64,000 nt of DNA from Hydrangea macrophylla (Eukaryota; Streptophyta; Magnoliopsida; Cornales; Hydrangeaceae). The stretch spans positions 65,458,010 through 65,522,009 of the forward strand of contig CM066983.1 in NCBI GenBank assembly GCA_033977485.1, written 5' to 3'. Below, piece by piece: positions 44,030-56,032 of the stretch. Under the pieces are notes generated by a model. The model saw only the letters and a program-made list of their open reading frames with translations. It had not been told where the DNA came from and did no database searches. The translations under genes were made by a program, and so were the position numbers. Each line of letters starts with the position of its first letter. Position 1 is the first letter of the stretch.

Positions 44030-47000
44030 CTATTTAAATTCAACTCCGTCTAGGTCCATAAGATAGGCAGCCCCTCTAGAAAGGTGAGTCTTAGTGATGT
44101 ATGGCTCGACGTAGTTGAGTTTGAATTTTCCTCTGGGGTTATAAACAGGCACTTTCAGTTCTTTGAGGACCAAGTCACCCTCAACAAGCTTCCTTGGGCG
44201 GACATTTTTGTTGAAAGCACGAGCTACCCTCTTCTGATATCCCCGAGTATGGTTTATTGCAGCCAATCTTTTCTCATCGAGCAACATCAACTCCTCATAC
44301 CTGCCCCGTGTCCATTCTGATTCGGTTACTTCATACTCTGCTAAAACCCCAAGAGAGGGTATCTCTACCTCAATTGGAAGGACAACCTCCATCCCATAAA
44401 CCAAAGAATACGATGTAGCTCCCGTGGAGGTTCTTCCAGAGGTCCGGTATCCCCATAGTGCAAATGGCAGTTTCTCGTGCCAATCCTTATACGTGTCTCT
44501 CGTTTTTCCTAAGATTGCTTTAACATTCTTATTCGCTGCTTCTACCCCCCCATTCGTTTGTGGTCTATACCGGAAAGACTGATGGCGTGTTATCTAGTAT
44601 TTCTCTAAGAGTGGGATGACTTCTCCTTGGAAATGACTGCCGTGATACAAAATAAACTCATTTGGGACCCCATATCTACAAATTATGTTCTTCTCTATAA
44701 AGCTCATCAAATCTTTAGCCTTCAAAGTTGCGTACGACGCAGCCTCCACCCACTTGGTAAAATAATCAATTGCCATAATTATGTATCAGTGTCCATTAGA
44801 GGATTTTGGAACTATTTCGCCTATAATATCAATACCCCATAGGAAAACGGCCAAGGCGTAGTCATGTTATAAAGTTGGGACTGCAGGGTATTCATCAGAT
44901 TTGCGTGGATCTAACACTTGTGGGATCTTCTGACGTACTCAAAACAATCTCTGTCTAAGGTTGTCCAGTAATACCCTTGTCGAATTATCTTCTTCGCTAA
45001 CAAGTGCCCGTTCATGTGGGGTCCAAAAACTCCTTCGTGTATTTCCTCCATCATTCTCTTAGCCTCATTTCCATATAAACATTCTAAATTATACCTGGTG
45101 TATGACTTTTTCCATAGCTTATTAGCATAGATCACAATTTGAGTAGAGAATCTTTAGATAGCCTTTTTGTCCTTCTCTGAAGCTTCTTCGGGGTACTTTC
45201 CTTCTTTAATGAAATTCCAAACATCCTCGTACCAAGGCACTTCTCCTTCATCTTCTAGGGCTGCGTCATTTCAAATGAAGGTTGGTTCCTTACCTCCATG
45301 GATAGTGGAATCATGGTGATTCCTGAGGGGATACGTATCATGGAGGCTAAGGTCTCTAGGGAATCGGTCAACTGGTTCTTTTCACGGGGAAAGTAATAGA
45401 ATGATATCTTCTAGAACTGTACTTTCAAGCTCTCCAGATAGTCGTGGTAAGGTCTCAACTTGTCATGTTTTACCCTCCAATCACCCAGTACTTGGGATAT
45501 GATCAAGTTAGAATCCCCGAAAATGTCAATCCTCTCAACTTTTAAGGCCAATTTTGCTTCCATCCCAACTGTACATGCTTCATACTCTGCTATGTTATTG
45601 GTTGAGTTGTACATAAGCTTGACGACTATTGGGGTGGGAGTCCCATAAGGTGCTACAATGATGATTCCAACCCCATATCCCAGTTGGTTAGCCACTCCAT
45701 CGAAATACATTTTCCATAAAGTTTCCTCTATCCCCATCACTCCTTCATTCGGGAACCGGAACTCACCTTCTTGGATTCTATCGCAAGATCGGCCAGGTAT
45801 TCGACGACAGCTTTCCCTTTCATGGATTTGGCAGTGACATACTTGATATCGAATTCAGCCAGCATCACGGTCCATCAGGAAATCTTACTGGTTAGAACAT
45901 GTTTTTCATCCAGGTATTTGAGTGGGTCCATTTAGGATATTAGGGTTATGGGAAAGGCTAACATGTAGTGCCGAAGGTGGCGGGTACACCGGACTAAAGG
46001 CCCAACAAGCTTTCTCTAAAGGTGAATATTTTAGCTCATATCCGGTCATCCTTTGCTTAGGTAATAAATGGCCTTTTCCACATGCCACTCTTCTCCCTTT
46101 CTGGGCGAGGGTGGTGATAAGACAGGTGGGTTTTGGAGATAGATTTTGATTTTATTGAAGGCTTGTTGGCATAAGGTATCCCACTCGAACTTCTCTCCTT
46201 TTCTAAGCAACCTAAATAGCGGATCACATGTCAAGGTAAGCTTTGAGATGAAGTGGCTAATGAACTATATTCTACCTAGGAATCCCCTTAACTCTTTCTC
46301 ATTCTTCGGTAGCTGCATTTCAACTATGGCTTTTATTTTGGTTAGGTCCACTTCTATTCCCCTTTGGGTGATAAGGAATCCTAACAACTTTCCGATAGTG
46401 ACTCTGAAGGTGCACTTCTGAGGTTTAACCTCATTCTAAACTATCTCAACCTCTCAAAGAACTTTCTTAATACCTCTAAGTGTCCTCTCCTCTCCTTAGA
46501 TTTCACAATCATGTCATCCACATACACCTCTACCTCTTTATGGATCATGTTGTGCAGTAATGCATTAGCGGCCGATTGATACATTAACCCTGCATTCTTG
46601 AGCCCAAACGGCATTACCCTATAGCAATATGTTCCCCAAGGTGTGATGAAAGTGGTTTTCTCTCTATCCTCGGGTGCCATAAGAATCTGGTTATAAACTG
46701 AGAATCCATCCATAAAAGATAGGAGTTCAGGCCCTACAGTGTTATCGACTAGTACATCGATATGAGGTAGATGGAAGTCATCTTTAGGGCTTGCTTTGTT
46801 CAAATCTCCGAAGTCAACGCACACCCTAACATGACCATCCTTTTTCGGAACCGACACAATGTTGACAATCCATTCTGGGTATTCGGTGACCATCAAGAAT
46901 CTAGCTTTCAATTGCTTTTCAACTTTCTCTTTCACTTTAAGTGCCCATTCAGGCCTCATTCACCTCAAGTTTTGTTTTATTGGTTTTAAGTTAGGAAAGA

Positions 47001-47510
47001 GGGGGATATGATGTTGGATTATCTCTGGATTGATACTTGGCATGTCACTTTAAGACCATGCAAAAACATCTTTGAATTCATTTAATAGATTGATAAATTT
47101 TTTGCTTTCTTCATTGCTAAGCGTAGAGCCAATAAAAATATTTTGGGGATTATCTTCATTTCCTAGATTAATTGTTAGAGTGTCCTCAATGATTTTGCAT
47201 GTAGATTCTTTTTCTTTTTCAATAAATTTTTGCAATTCAATTGGTATTTCATGATCATCACATTCATCACATTCATTATATTCATTAAGCGCATTCGAGT
47301 AGGCAGAATTAGTCATACTTTCATTAACTTTGTTCGGGGTAATTACAACAGACATAGCAATAGTAAGACGCCTCATTTGGTCCATTACAGACTCCGAGGG
47401 AGGGGGGATACTTATCACTAGACTCGAAAATCGACTCTTTGTTAACCCCTTTCTCGAGTTACACGGTGTGGCAGCCTGGTAGATTCTTTATTCCCATCTT
47501 GATTTTTCCC
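44030..47510 (-). pseudogene. pol: RT, RNase H and integrase remnant of the old Ogre
   Basis: The fragments in sense order are as follows. The leader of pol is at 47418-47050. RT is at 46959-46441, with KKDGHVRVCVDFGDLNKASP and YVDDMIVKS. The first RNase H (about 46234-45906) is damaged by deletion. The second RNase H is 45740-45411 (YFDGVANQLGYGVG, DSNLIISQVLGDW). The integrase zinc finger is 45135-44911, the core 44776-44594 (AIDYFTKWVEAAS) and the C-terminus 44404-44030. Stops and frameshifts separate all parts. The right end at 47510 abuts the hAT insertion. Confidence 0.85.
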
Positions 47511-48324
47511 TCTGTCACTAGGGATGGCAATGGGTCAGAGTTGGTATGGAGTCACCCTATACCAACTCCTACTCCATTTAATTTCTCCGACTCTGACTCC
47601 ACCTCGCCCTGCCTAGGGAGAAATACCAACTCCTACTCCTACTCTGACTCCGTTAACCGTCGGTATTCTGAATCTACCCCGCTAAACCAAGCCATTAAAA
47701 AAAAATAGAAAGAAAGAAAATAAGCAAGCAAAATTGAATCTCAAACTGTTATAACAATAGTGGGAATCCATATCCAAATACAGTACATAACAATCATGCA
47801 TAACGAAAATAGAGCAAACCATATCACAAATCCAAATACAAGTCTCTACAAAAAAAAGAAGAAGACAAGTCTAAAAGGCAAAAGCACCAAATATAAATAC
47901 ACAATATAATAAAAATCTCCAAATAAATGGCAACATCGTAACATAAAAAAACAACAAATTTTCATATCACAACTTAAGAAAACCAACGCAACATTAGTCT
48001 TCCAATCCCAAGTATTGATCCACCCAAGTCCATGCTTGAACCTACTACCTACAACAATTTGGAAAACAAAAAAAAATGAATATTAGAATAAACAATATGA
48101 ATGTTAGAAAGGAATACAAAAGAATGCAATCTAAAACAAAAATAATAGTAGTCGAATAGATGTAGAAACCATGAAATAAATACAATCACCTTGAATAGAA
48201 TATGTTACTCAAATCGACTCATCACCATTGTCATCGTCATCATCACAAACAGTTGCATTTGCACAAGAAACTAGGAACAACATAGCAACAATTAAATAAA
48301 ATGAGTTAGTTAAAAAATTGGTGA

Positions 48325-50322
48325 TTAAAGAATAGTCCAAATTTGCGTACCATTCACTTGACTCGACAACCAACTTTGTGAACACATCAACGCTTCCAAT
48401 ATTTTTGCATGAAGTCTATTATGACTTGGACCAACAAATCTGGCACTAGTACTAAAAGCAGATTCTAATGCAACAGTTGATATAGGAATTGCTAAAATGT
48501 CACGAGCAATCCTTTGCAAAGTAGGAAACTTGACTCCATTTGTCTTCCACCAACTCAGAACATCAAAGTCTTGAGTTCTTGGAAGCACATTTTCTTCTAA
48601 ATAAAATTCTAACTCTGACTTGATATGCACATTACTAATAGTACTAGAGACAAATATGTCATAATTAAGAAGAGGATCTTGGTCATCAATATCTATCGGT
48701 GTCGAATTAGAAGGATCAAAAGATGTGCTACCCGAATTACCTTCACCCGACCTCATATTTAATTGATACTCATGAAGCAATTCATAACAATCTTCAAGAA
48801 TTCTATCAAATTCAACACGATAATCATTTCTGTAGATAGCTTTGTAATAATATTCAATTAACTGCATTTTGTATCTAGGATCCAAGACACACGCTATTCC
48901 TATAATCACATGACACGCACTCCAATACTTTTCATACTTTTCCAACATCTTTGTAGCCATTTGCATGATGGTTTCATTTGGACTTTCAATCCATTGACGC
49001 AATGCAACTTTGATTTCACAAATTTTTGGGAAATACAAATTTGAAGTGGGATAGTTGGTTCCAAAAATAAAAAAACTCCGTCACGTTATAAAAAAATTTC
49101 AACTTTCCACAAATTTTTCTTGTTAAAGTCCAATCTTCTTCCGTTGGTAAACTATTGTAATGTCTCTCCCATTGCTTCACTCATGGGAACACATCTTTAT
49201 ATGCCAATGCATTTTGAAGCATTAAATATGTTGAGTTCCAATGTTATGGTCAAGAGACATCTTCTTAGTACATGGAATGCGCAATTGACGTGCTGCTTCT
49301 TCAAAATTTTCAATTCTTCCTTGTGTTGCTGTCCAATACAAAACGCTATCATGAATTCTCTCAATTTGGCACCCTATTACTTCTAAGCCATCTTTCACAA
49401 TAAGATTTAAAATAAATGCACAACAACGCATATGAAGCACCTTTCCACCCAACAAAAGAGTATCCAACAGAAGCTTTTCTAGCATAATATCAATGATAGC
49501 ATCATTTGTGGTACAATTATCCACTGTGATTTTGGATATTTTTCAATCAATGTTCAATTCCAAAAATGAGTCAATTAGAACTTTAGAAAGCATTTCCTTA
49601 TTGTGTGGAACAGGGACATAAACAAACTTTAGAATTCTACTGTCTAAGCACTATGTATCAGTAATGTAATGTGCAGTAATAGCCATGAAACCTTTTTTCG
49701 TATGATTACAAGTCCACATATCCATAGTAATCGCAACTCTACTATCAAGCTTCTCTAAAAATTTATATGTCTTCTCCTTCTCAGTTTTATAAATTTTCAA
49801 GATGTCACTCTTGATTGTATTTCTACTAACCATCTTGAAGCACGACTGGCGATTACTAACAAACTTTTGAAAGCTAAAGTGATTAACCATCGAAAGTGGA
49901 TATTCATGAATTATGATCATATTAGCCATATAATTTCGGGAGACATTTTGATCGAAGAAAAAATGACGATATTCCACATTTCCGTCATTCTTCTTATGTT
50001 GGGCTTGTAATAATTGTTGCCTAATATCCTTACTTTGATCCTTTCTACACCTTTTTAAATGTTCATGTAAGTGTGTAGTCCCATTTTTACTATTGGCTTT
50101 TAGTTTAGTTTTACACAAATTGCAAGCAGCGTAGTCTATACCATCAATTTTTACCTTCTTGAAGTCATTCCAAACAACCAAAGTCAGCTTTCTCTTCTTC
50201 GGAGGAACATGAGTTGAAGTAGGTGTTGAAGTTGAAGTTGAAGTTGGAGTTGGAGTTGAAGTAGGTGTTGGAGTTGAATCAACTGGTGTTGAAGGATGGC
50301 TGGATTTAGTTTGAATATCCAT
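48325..50322 (-). pseudogene. zBED hAT transposase remnant
   Basis: Three open stretches share one frame. 50322-49651 has a T/P/S repeat followed by a BED zinc finger (VWNDFKK, CNLCKTKLK, HLHEHLKRC). 49524-49222 has the middle catalytic-region text DNCTTNDAIID and LHMRCCAFILNLIVKDGL. 49038-48325 ends with the hAT dimerisation domain (DVLSWWKTNGVKFPTL, ARDILAIPISTVALESAFS, EALMCSQSWL). In-frame stops lie after HYITDT and NID, with further damage between 49222 and 49038. The family is the RICESLEEPER/DAYSLEEPER-like group. No active enzyme is expected. Confidence 0.87.
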
Positions 50323-51661
50323 TTGTTCCGATATGCTTTAACCTTTGGTTGAATCTGTAAAATAGAAAATGTCAAAAAAATTAGAATAAAGATATGCATA
50401 TGATACATTTATACACACATTTAATATAGATGTGCACAAAATAGAATATGTCAAAAAAATTAGAATAAAGATATACACATGATACATTTATGCACACATT
50501 TAATATGAATAACCACTAACGAGTAAAATTATTGTACATTTTACTTTAATGAAGGCAACTAGGTTGAATATAGGCAAGCAACATAGCATATGTACATTAT
50601 TAATTAATGAAATTTCATGTGTATACATATGATGAAAGCAGCCACAGGCTTTGTCTCCTATTTGCCTCCATGCATGACTTATTAACCTTTTCTATATTGC
50701 TGGTGAATGCAATTTGTTAACATGCACATTTATTATTATTATTTTAAAGTTTCAGGAATTAAATAATAGAATGATGAAGGTGTGGGAATCAAATTATAAT
50801 TAAAAAAAGAACCCTATTCTAGTGGATAAATCTAATCCACTGGCCTCGTGAATGACCAATTGGTCTTTTTTGTGAAGCAGCCTCGTACCATTCACTGATT
50901 TAAGATTCTTGTGGCATTTGATGCAAAAAAAAAAAAAGAATAAATTTGCCTTACTATAGATTATAAATTTGAACTGTAAAAAAAATTATAATAAAGAGAA
51001 GTGGAGAAAAGAACCTTCAGTTGAAAGAGATTCGAATTTCAAAGCTGTATTGAAGACCCCAAACCACAATCAAGCCAAAGAGTCAGAGATTTGAAGCTTG
51101 ATCGGAGATTTGATGAGTAATGATGCCTCAGTTCCACGAAGACCCAAGATCGGTGATGCGACGAAGCCTCACGGCCCTCACGTCGACAGGAGAGAAGATA
51201 GGGAAAGATGAGAGAGAAGAGAGGGAAAGACTACTAGACGAGACAGTGAAGAGTGAAAGAGAAGATAGGGAAATACGAGAGAAAAGAGAAGGGAAGACAA
51301 GATAGTGAAGAGAGAAGACGAGAGGGGAAGATGAGATCGAGAGATTTAGAGAATCGTTGGAGACTCAAGAGAGGGGAAGAGGGAGGCACTGCTATTCTTT
51401 GGGAGTAAATTCCAAACCCTAGTATGCTATAAATTGGCTTAGATATTAACTGGTAAATCTATAGTAAGGCAAACATATAAGGGTATATGTGTAAATTGTT
51501 AGTATAATCGGGGCGGGGCGGGTTTTAAATGGTAGTTTTTAGCGGTTACCAAACCCGCCCCGACTTCTATAGGGTTTTCATTTTTCCATACCAAACCCGC
51601 CCCTACTCTTATTACAGCTCCTCCAAACCCGTTCCATTAGGGACGGGGCAGGCTGGGGAAA
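50323..51661. other. hAT right flank and subterminal region
   Basis: Contains an imperfect duplicated 80-bp phrase (AAAATAGAAAATGTCAAAAAAATTAG-like text at about 50357 and 50439), a GA-rich tract (51180-51370) and subterminal GGGGCGGG/CCCGCCCC inverted motifs (about 51510-51555). The plus-strand ORF 51120-51305 is GA-rich and not supported. Confidence 0.55.
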
Positions 51662-51682
51662 ATTGCCATCCCTATCTATCAC

Positions 51683-53011
51683 TGCTTCCTCTGGATCTTC
51701 CACGTCATTCCCCTTGTCTTCCTCCTGTACCTCTTCCACCATATCCTCAACACATCCTTCCTCAACCTTAGCTTTCATAACCTCTTCTTGGCCCGTTCCT
51801 TCAGTTTTCATGCTCTCTTCGCCCAACAGGTTTTGCATAGCTGGTCCCTTTAGCACACCGATCCAATCTTTGACAGTGGCAGACTTCACGGGTAATTGCA
51901 GATACATGTCTTCATATTCGAAGAATTCATGAGGGAAGAAAATCTCAAACCCTGGCTTTAAGCAATTGTCTTTTTGATCCACCTATGGCTCTGGGAAGCC
52001 ACAAAAGGGGAAATATTCTTCCTCATTTACAAAGTACCCGTTGAGCATTTTTTGGTAGGGGACCATCGGTACATCAGCTGCTTTCTTCTTTTCTCTCAGT
52101 TCCTTCTTTGACGGTTGATAACCTAGACCATGAGTGCAAGTCTAGGTGGGAATTCTTGGAAACTCCGGTAGACCTTGATGATTCTTTCCTAGTCCCATGC
52201 CCGAGAAGAAACCCATCTTCTTCATAATCCCGACGACTAACGGACTCACATACTGATTGAAATAGAGCGGTAGGAACTCCCTTGGCTTGGCTTCTTCCAA
52301 TATGTTGATGAATTAAAACCCTCCCAGACCTGTTTCCTCTTTCTGCAATTGTACTTCCAGAACTGGTGCACTCGATGAAGTTTTAGATAGGCAAACCCAA
52401 CTATCCCTGAGAATATCGCAGACCTTGTTTTCCCAAACACACTTGACCTTCTGATAAATTGTCGATGGTATGGCACCTAGACTATCCAACCACGGCCTTC
52501 CCACCCGCAGGTTGAAAGAGGCAGGTATGTTAATGATCTGGAACTCGGCTTCTTTTTCTACAGGCCCGACGGTGAGATTAAGGAAGATTATACCCATGAC
52601 TATCCTTTGGGTGTTGTCGTACACTCTTACCTTCTGTCAAATGGTATAAAAGTTTGACTTGTCCAGACCCATTCGCTTAGCTGTTCGAAATGGGCATACA
52701 TTTAGAGCAGATCCATTGTCAACAAAACAAGTAGGTACGATATTCTCCAAGCATTTAATAGTGACATGCAGTGGTTTATTGTCAAGGCCCTCCAGATCTG
52801 AGGTGAAAGTAATAGCCAGAGTCAAAATTTTACCAATTATTCCCATGAGATCTTCCAGTGCTGTGTCGATAGAAACATCGGACTGGTTCAAAGCATCCAA
52901 GACTGCCTGCCTATGTTGTTTAGAAGCGATCAACAAACCCCATATGGTGATATTGGCCTGGGTTTTCATAATTTGCTTCAGAACCCTATCCTCTTCTTCT
53001 TCTTCATTCAT
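51683..53011 (-). pseudogene. pro: Protease plus G-patch remnant of the old Ogre
   Basis: ATG at 53011 (MNEEEEEDRV) opens a frame through the protease active site CFVDNGSALNVCP to 52637. The frame is then broken and resumes with the PASFNLRVGRPWLDS segment. The G-patch part (about 52070-52300) is degenerate and the acidic tail at 51982-51683 runs into the hAT. Unlike the young copy it keeps DNGS at the active site. The ATG lies about 20 codons after the last traceable gag text and is in a different frame from it. Confidence 0.8.
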
Positions 53012-53039
53012 CTTCCCCTTTCCTTTGTCTTACTCCTTC

Positions 53040-54741
53040 CCCAGGTGATCTTCCTCTAACATGTGCTATTTAAAATGTCTCCCTGATCGGGTTAAATGAC
53101 TGACTTCTTCTTTTGCCCACAAATTGTTGACCTTTAAAACAAATTTCAAACTCTCTTTTTCTACTTTTATCTCTTCGTCGCTTTCGTACCATAGTTCATC
53201 TTCTACCTGATCCACATTTTTGAGTATCGGTGTAGTTAGTTCTTCCAGCCCATTTGCTTTGTCATTCCCTCTTTACATCTTCCTGATTGATTCTCCAGAG
53301 TACAGGTTATCAAATCCTTCGGCAGCTAGTATGGCTTTCTTGGTTTCCCAGCTTCAGTGATCAGCCTAGGCGTATCAAAAGTTGTCTCCTCCATCCCCAA
53401 GAAATAAAGTCCTTGTGGCAGTGGTATAGCGTGATGATTTAGCAGTGGGTTTCTAGTAATGTTCAGAGCTTTGACAGGCGACTCTGATATCACTTTGTTA
53501 TTAATGAGATCTTGGATTTCATGCCTCAACCTTGTGCACTGATCCGTAGCAAGACCCTTTTGTTGGTGAAATTTGCAATAAAGATCTTCTCAAAAGCTTG
53601 GCAGAAGTGGATTCGGTAAAGATCGAGATTCCAACGGGCGAAGATGCCCTTTTGCCATTAGCCTATCAAGGGCGGTTGATAGCGACACCCCCAAATCTGA
53701 GAACTTCCTTGGTAGCTTATCTGCTCCTCTCCTTGTTATATCAAATTTTTTTTTTCTGGCTCACTTAGTGCATTGACGTCGATAGGGCCAGAGTGACCCC
53801 CCCAATGTCCCCCATTTGACCCATAGCTTGGCCTCCTATACTTGTTCGGTTGTTCCTCTTTTTTGATCACTCCTTCTTGGATCGCGTATTCTATTCTTGT
53901 CCCCCATTTAATGACTTCAGCGAAAGTGTTAATCAACTGAAACCTTATCATTTCCTTGTACACCGGTTGGAGATTCTTCATTATCATTCGGATCTACTCT
54001 TTTTTAGATGACCGTTGCACCATCTTGGCTACCTTTTGCCTCCATCGACTTAAGTATTTGGTGAATGATTCCTTGCTCCCTTGTCTGGTGGTTTCCAAAT
54101 CCCGGACCGTGGCATCCTAGTATTGGTTGTACTCATACTGTGCTACGAATACTTTAACCACTTCTTCCCAGAGCCTAGTCTTGCTTAGTTCGAGCGTGAG
54201 ATACCAGGCCAAGGCGGCCCTCGTAAAGGTTTGCTAAAATAAGATGATCATCATAGAAGTGCTCAATCCACTAGGTTGGAAAGCACTAATACACATCCTC
54301 ACATGGCTATGAGGATTCCCTGTCCCATCGAACTTGTCAAAAATTGGCATTTTAAACCCGACAGGCAGCGTCTTGCGGACCCCATCGTACAATCCTTTTA
54401 ATTCCAGCAGATAAGTATCAACCCCTGAGGTTTGCGCAATACCCTCTCAAGCTTCTCAACTTTCTCGGCCATTACCCTTTCTTTCTCATTTTCTCCCCCT
54501 CTCTGTCAACCTGCATTATATTAACCCTTTGCGCTTCCTGATCATCAAACCAGTCTTCTTCCCTTGCTGGAGGGAGTGGGTCTACAACTTGTGGATTTGC
54601 AAGTGGCAGCTGATGGGTCATTGCTTCTATCATGTTCATCATGCGGTTCATGTTCTCAGCCTGTCGCCTCATGTGTTCTTCTTGCCTTTCCACTATTGCC
54701 CTTAACTCTGCTACTTCCCCGGTGTTTCCTTTGTATTCCAT
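53040..54741 (-). pseudogene. gag: gag remnant of the old Ogre
   Basis: ATG at 54741 with VERQEEHMRRQAENMNRMMN, then broken capsid text and open pieces at 53987-53736 and 53529-53326 (HEIQDLINNKVISESP, LYFLGMEETTFD). The zinc-knuckle region reads CKFHQQKGLATDQC, with the second His lost. Where the young copy has a TAG, this copy has TTG. Confidence 0.8.
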
Positions 54742-55979
54742 TTTAGTTTAACTTTCTCTTCTCACTAACCTCGCTTTAGGACCCCTAAACCAGACTGTGC
54801 CTGAACCAGATGCTATGTTTTCTCTACAAAAGAATTTTCATTTTGTTATTTTTTCAATTTTCTTTTTCTTTTATCCTTTTGTTCTTATTTGATTGTATTG
54901 ATTGCAAACATTTTATGAATGGTTCATATGTTACACGGATGCAATGCATGTGTGCGTGTGTGCCTACTCTATATGCAAAAGAAAGGAAAATTCTAGTCCT
55001 AACGAATAGACACATAGGCATATAAGATCCTCACTCATGTTAAATGTGCCAATTTCTCCTCTCATTGTGATCCTCATTACCCTTTCGAAGGTTGGTCATT
55101 AAAAAGTTTTGAAATTCATTTGATAAGTTTTCCTTAGATGATAAAATTTTTTGAAAACAACTCTAATTGAGAATGCTTTTGAGAATGAAATCATTTCCCG
55201 CAGACATGATCAGGTTGAATTCTTGCTTTGAAAAGTAATGCTTTAAAAAAATGATTTCCAAGGATGTGAAAACATGTATCCCGACACTAATTGGTTTGGA
55301 ATTTCAAAGTTTTTTTTTGAAAGTATAACTTTTCAAGATAACCTTGGGGTAAAGATGATAAAAAATCTTATTTGCTTACAAAGATGGATTTAAAATTCAT
55401 TAGGTTGAAGGATCACATGATTGTATTATCACCGTACTTTTCATGAATTCAGATGCATACAAGGTCAATGATTCTTAGCTAACAAGACATAAGAGATGTA
55501 ATCTTACAATCAAGCTTCAGCATGTTCCCAAATGTCACGGGACATGAAGAGGAATTGCTCAAAAGTGATTAAGAGTTTACATGTCTCGTATTAAGTGAGC
55601 ATCATCATCATCTCAAGTTATCCCTTCTGGGCATACAAGACTCCTTAGAACATAAATCCTAATCAAGAATTAATTTCTTAAGATTGAGAGGTTCTAATAG
55701 AAGCTATCATGCAAAGACTGGGTTTTGGTCAAATAAGGGACCCTTGACACACATTCAATAGGATGCTTCATATACCAAATCATGGTACGAGATCAAGGGT
55801 GATCACACAGTCCCATGATAACTTGACCGACCGGGTTGCCCCGAGCCTCCAAGGTCATAGTTCCGTGCAATCGACTGGCTGGACATTCAAGTGGAATGCA
55901 ACAGGCACACAAGGATTAATTAATTTGATTAAAATGATGTTTCAAGTTTAATCCTCGAGTGAACCCAAAATAAAAAATT
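54742..55979 (-). other. 5' leader of the old Ogre
   Basis: Aligned with 32815-34022. The segment 55731-55880 is strongly conserved with the young copy and holds the GNRA hairpin at 55831-55844. No gene is supported. Confidence 0.7.
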
Positions 55980-56029
55980 CTTGTCTGCAAAACCAGAGAT
56001 TCTAGGGTCGATCCCCAACAGAGTCACCA
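55980..56029 (-). other. PBS with half tRNA-Arg match, old Ogre
   Basis: The same 50-nt layout as 34023-34072, ending CCA at 56027-56029, with six differences (44/50 identical by my count). The anticodon-loop G34 is retained; the next CG has become CA, as expected from CpG deamination. Confidence 0.85.
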
Positions 56030-56032
56030 GAT

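Larger units (their letters stand above)
47519..51674 (-). mobile_element. hAT transposon, 4156 bp
   Basis: Terminal inverted repeats TAGGGATGGCAAT (47519-47531) and ATTGCCATCCCTA (51662-51674). The 8-bp target duplication is TCTGTCAC (47511-47518) and TCTATCAC (51675-51682), with one difference. The interior carries a zBED/hAT transposase remnant on the minus strand. GC-rich subterminal motifs (CCCGCCCC type) cluster at about 51508-51655. It inserted into the old Ogre between the G-patch and RT regions. Confidence 0.93.
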
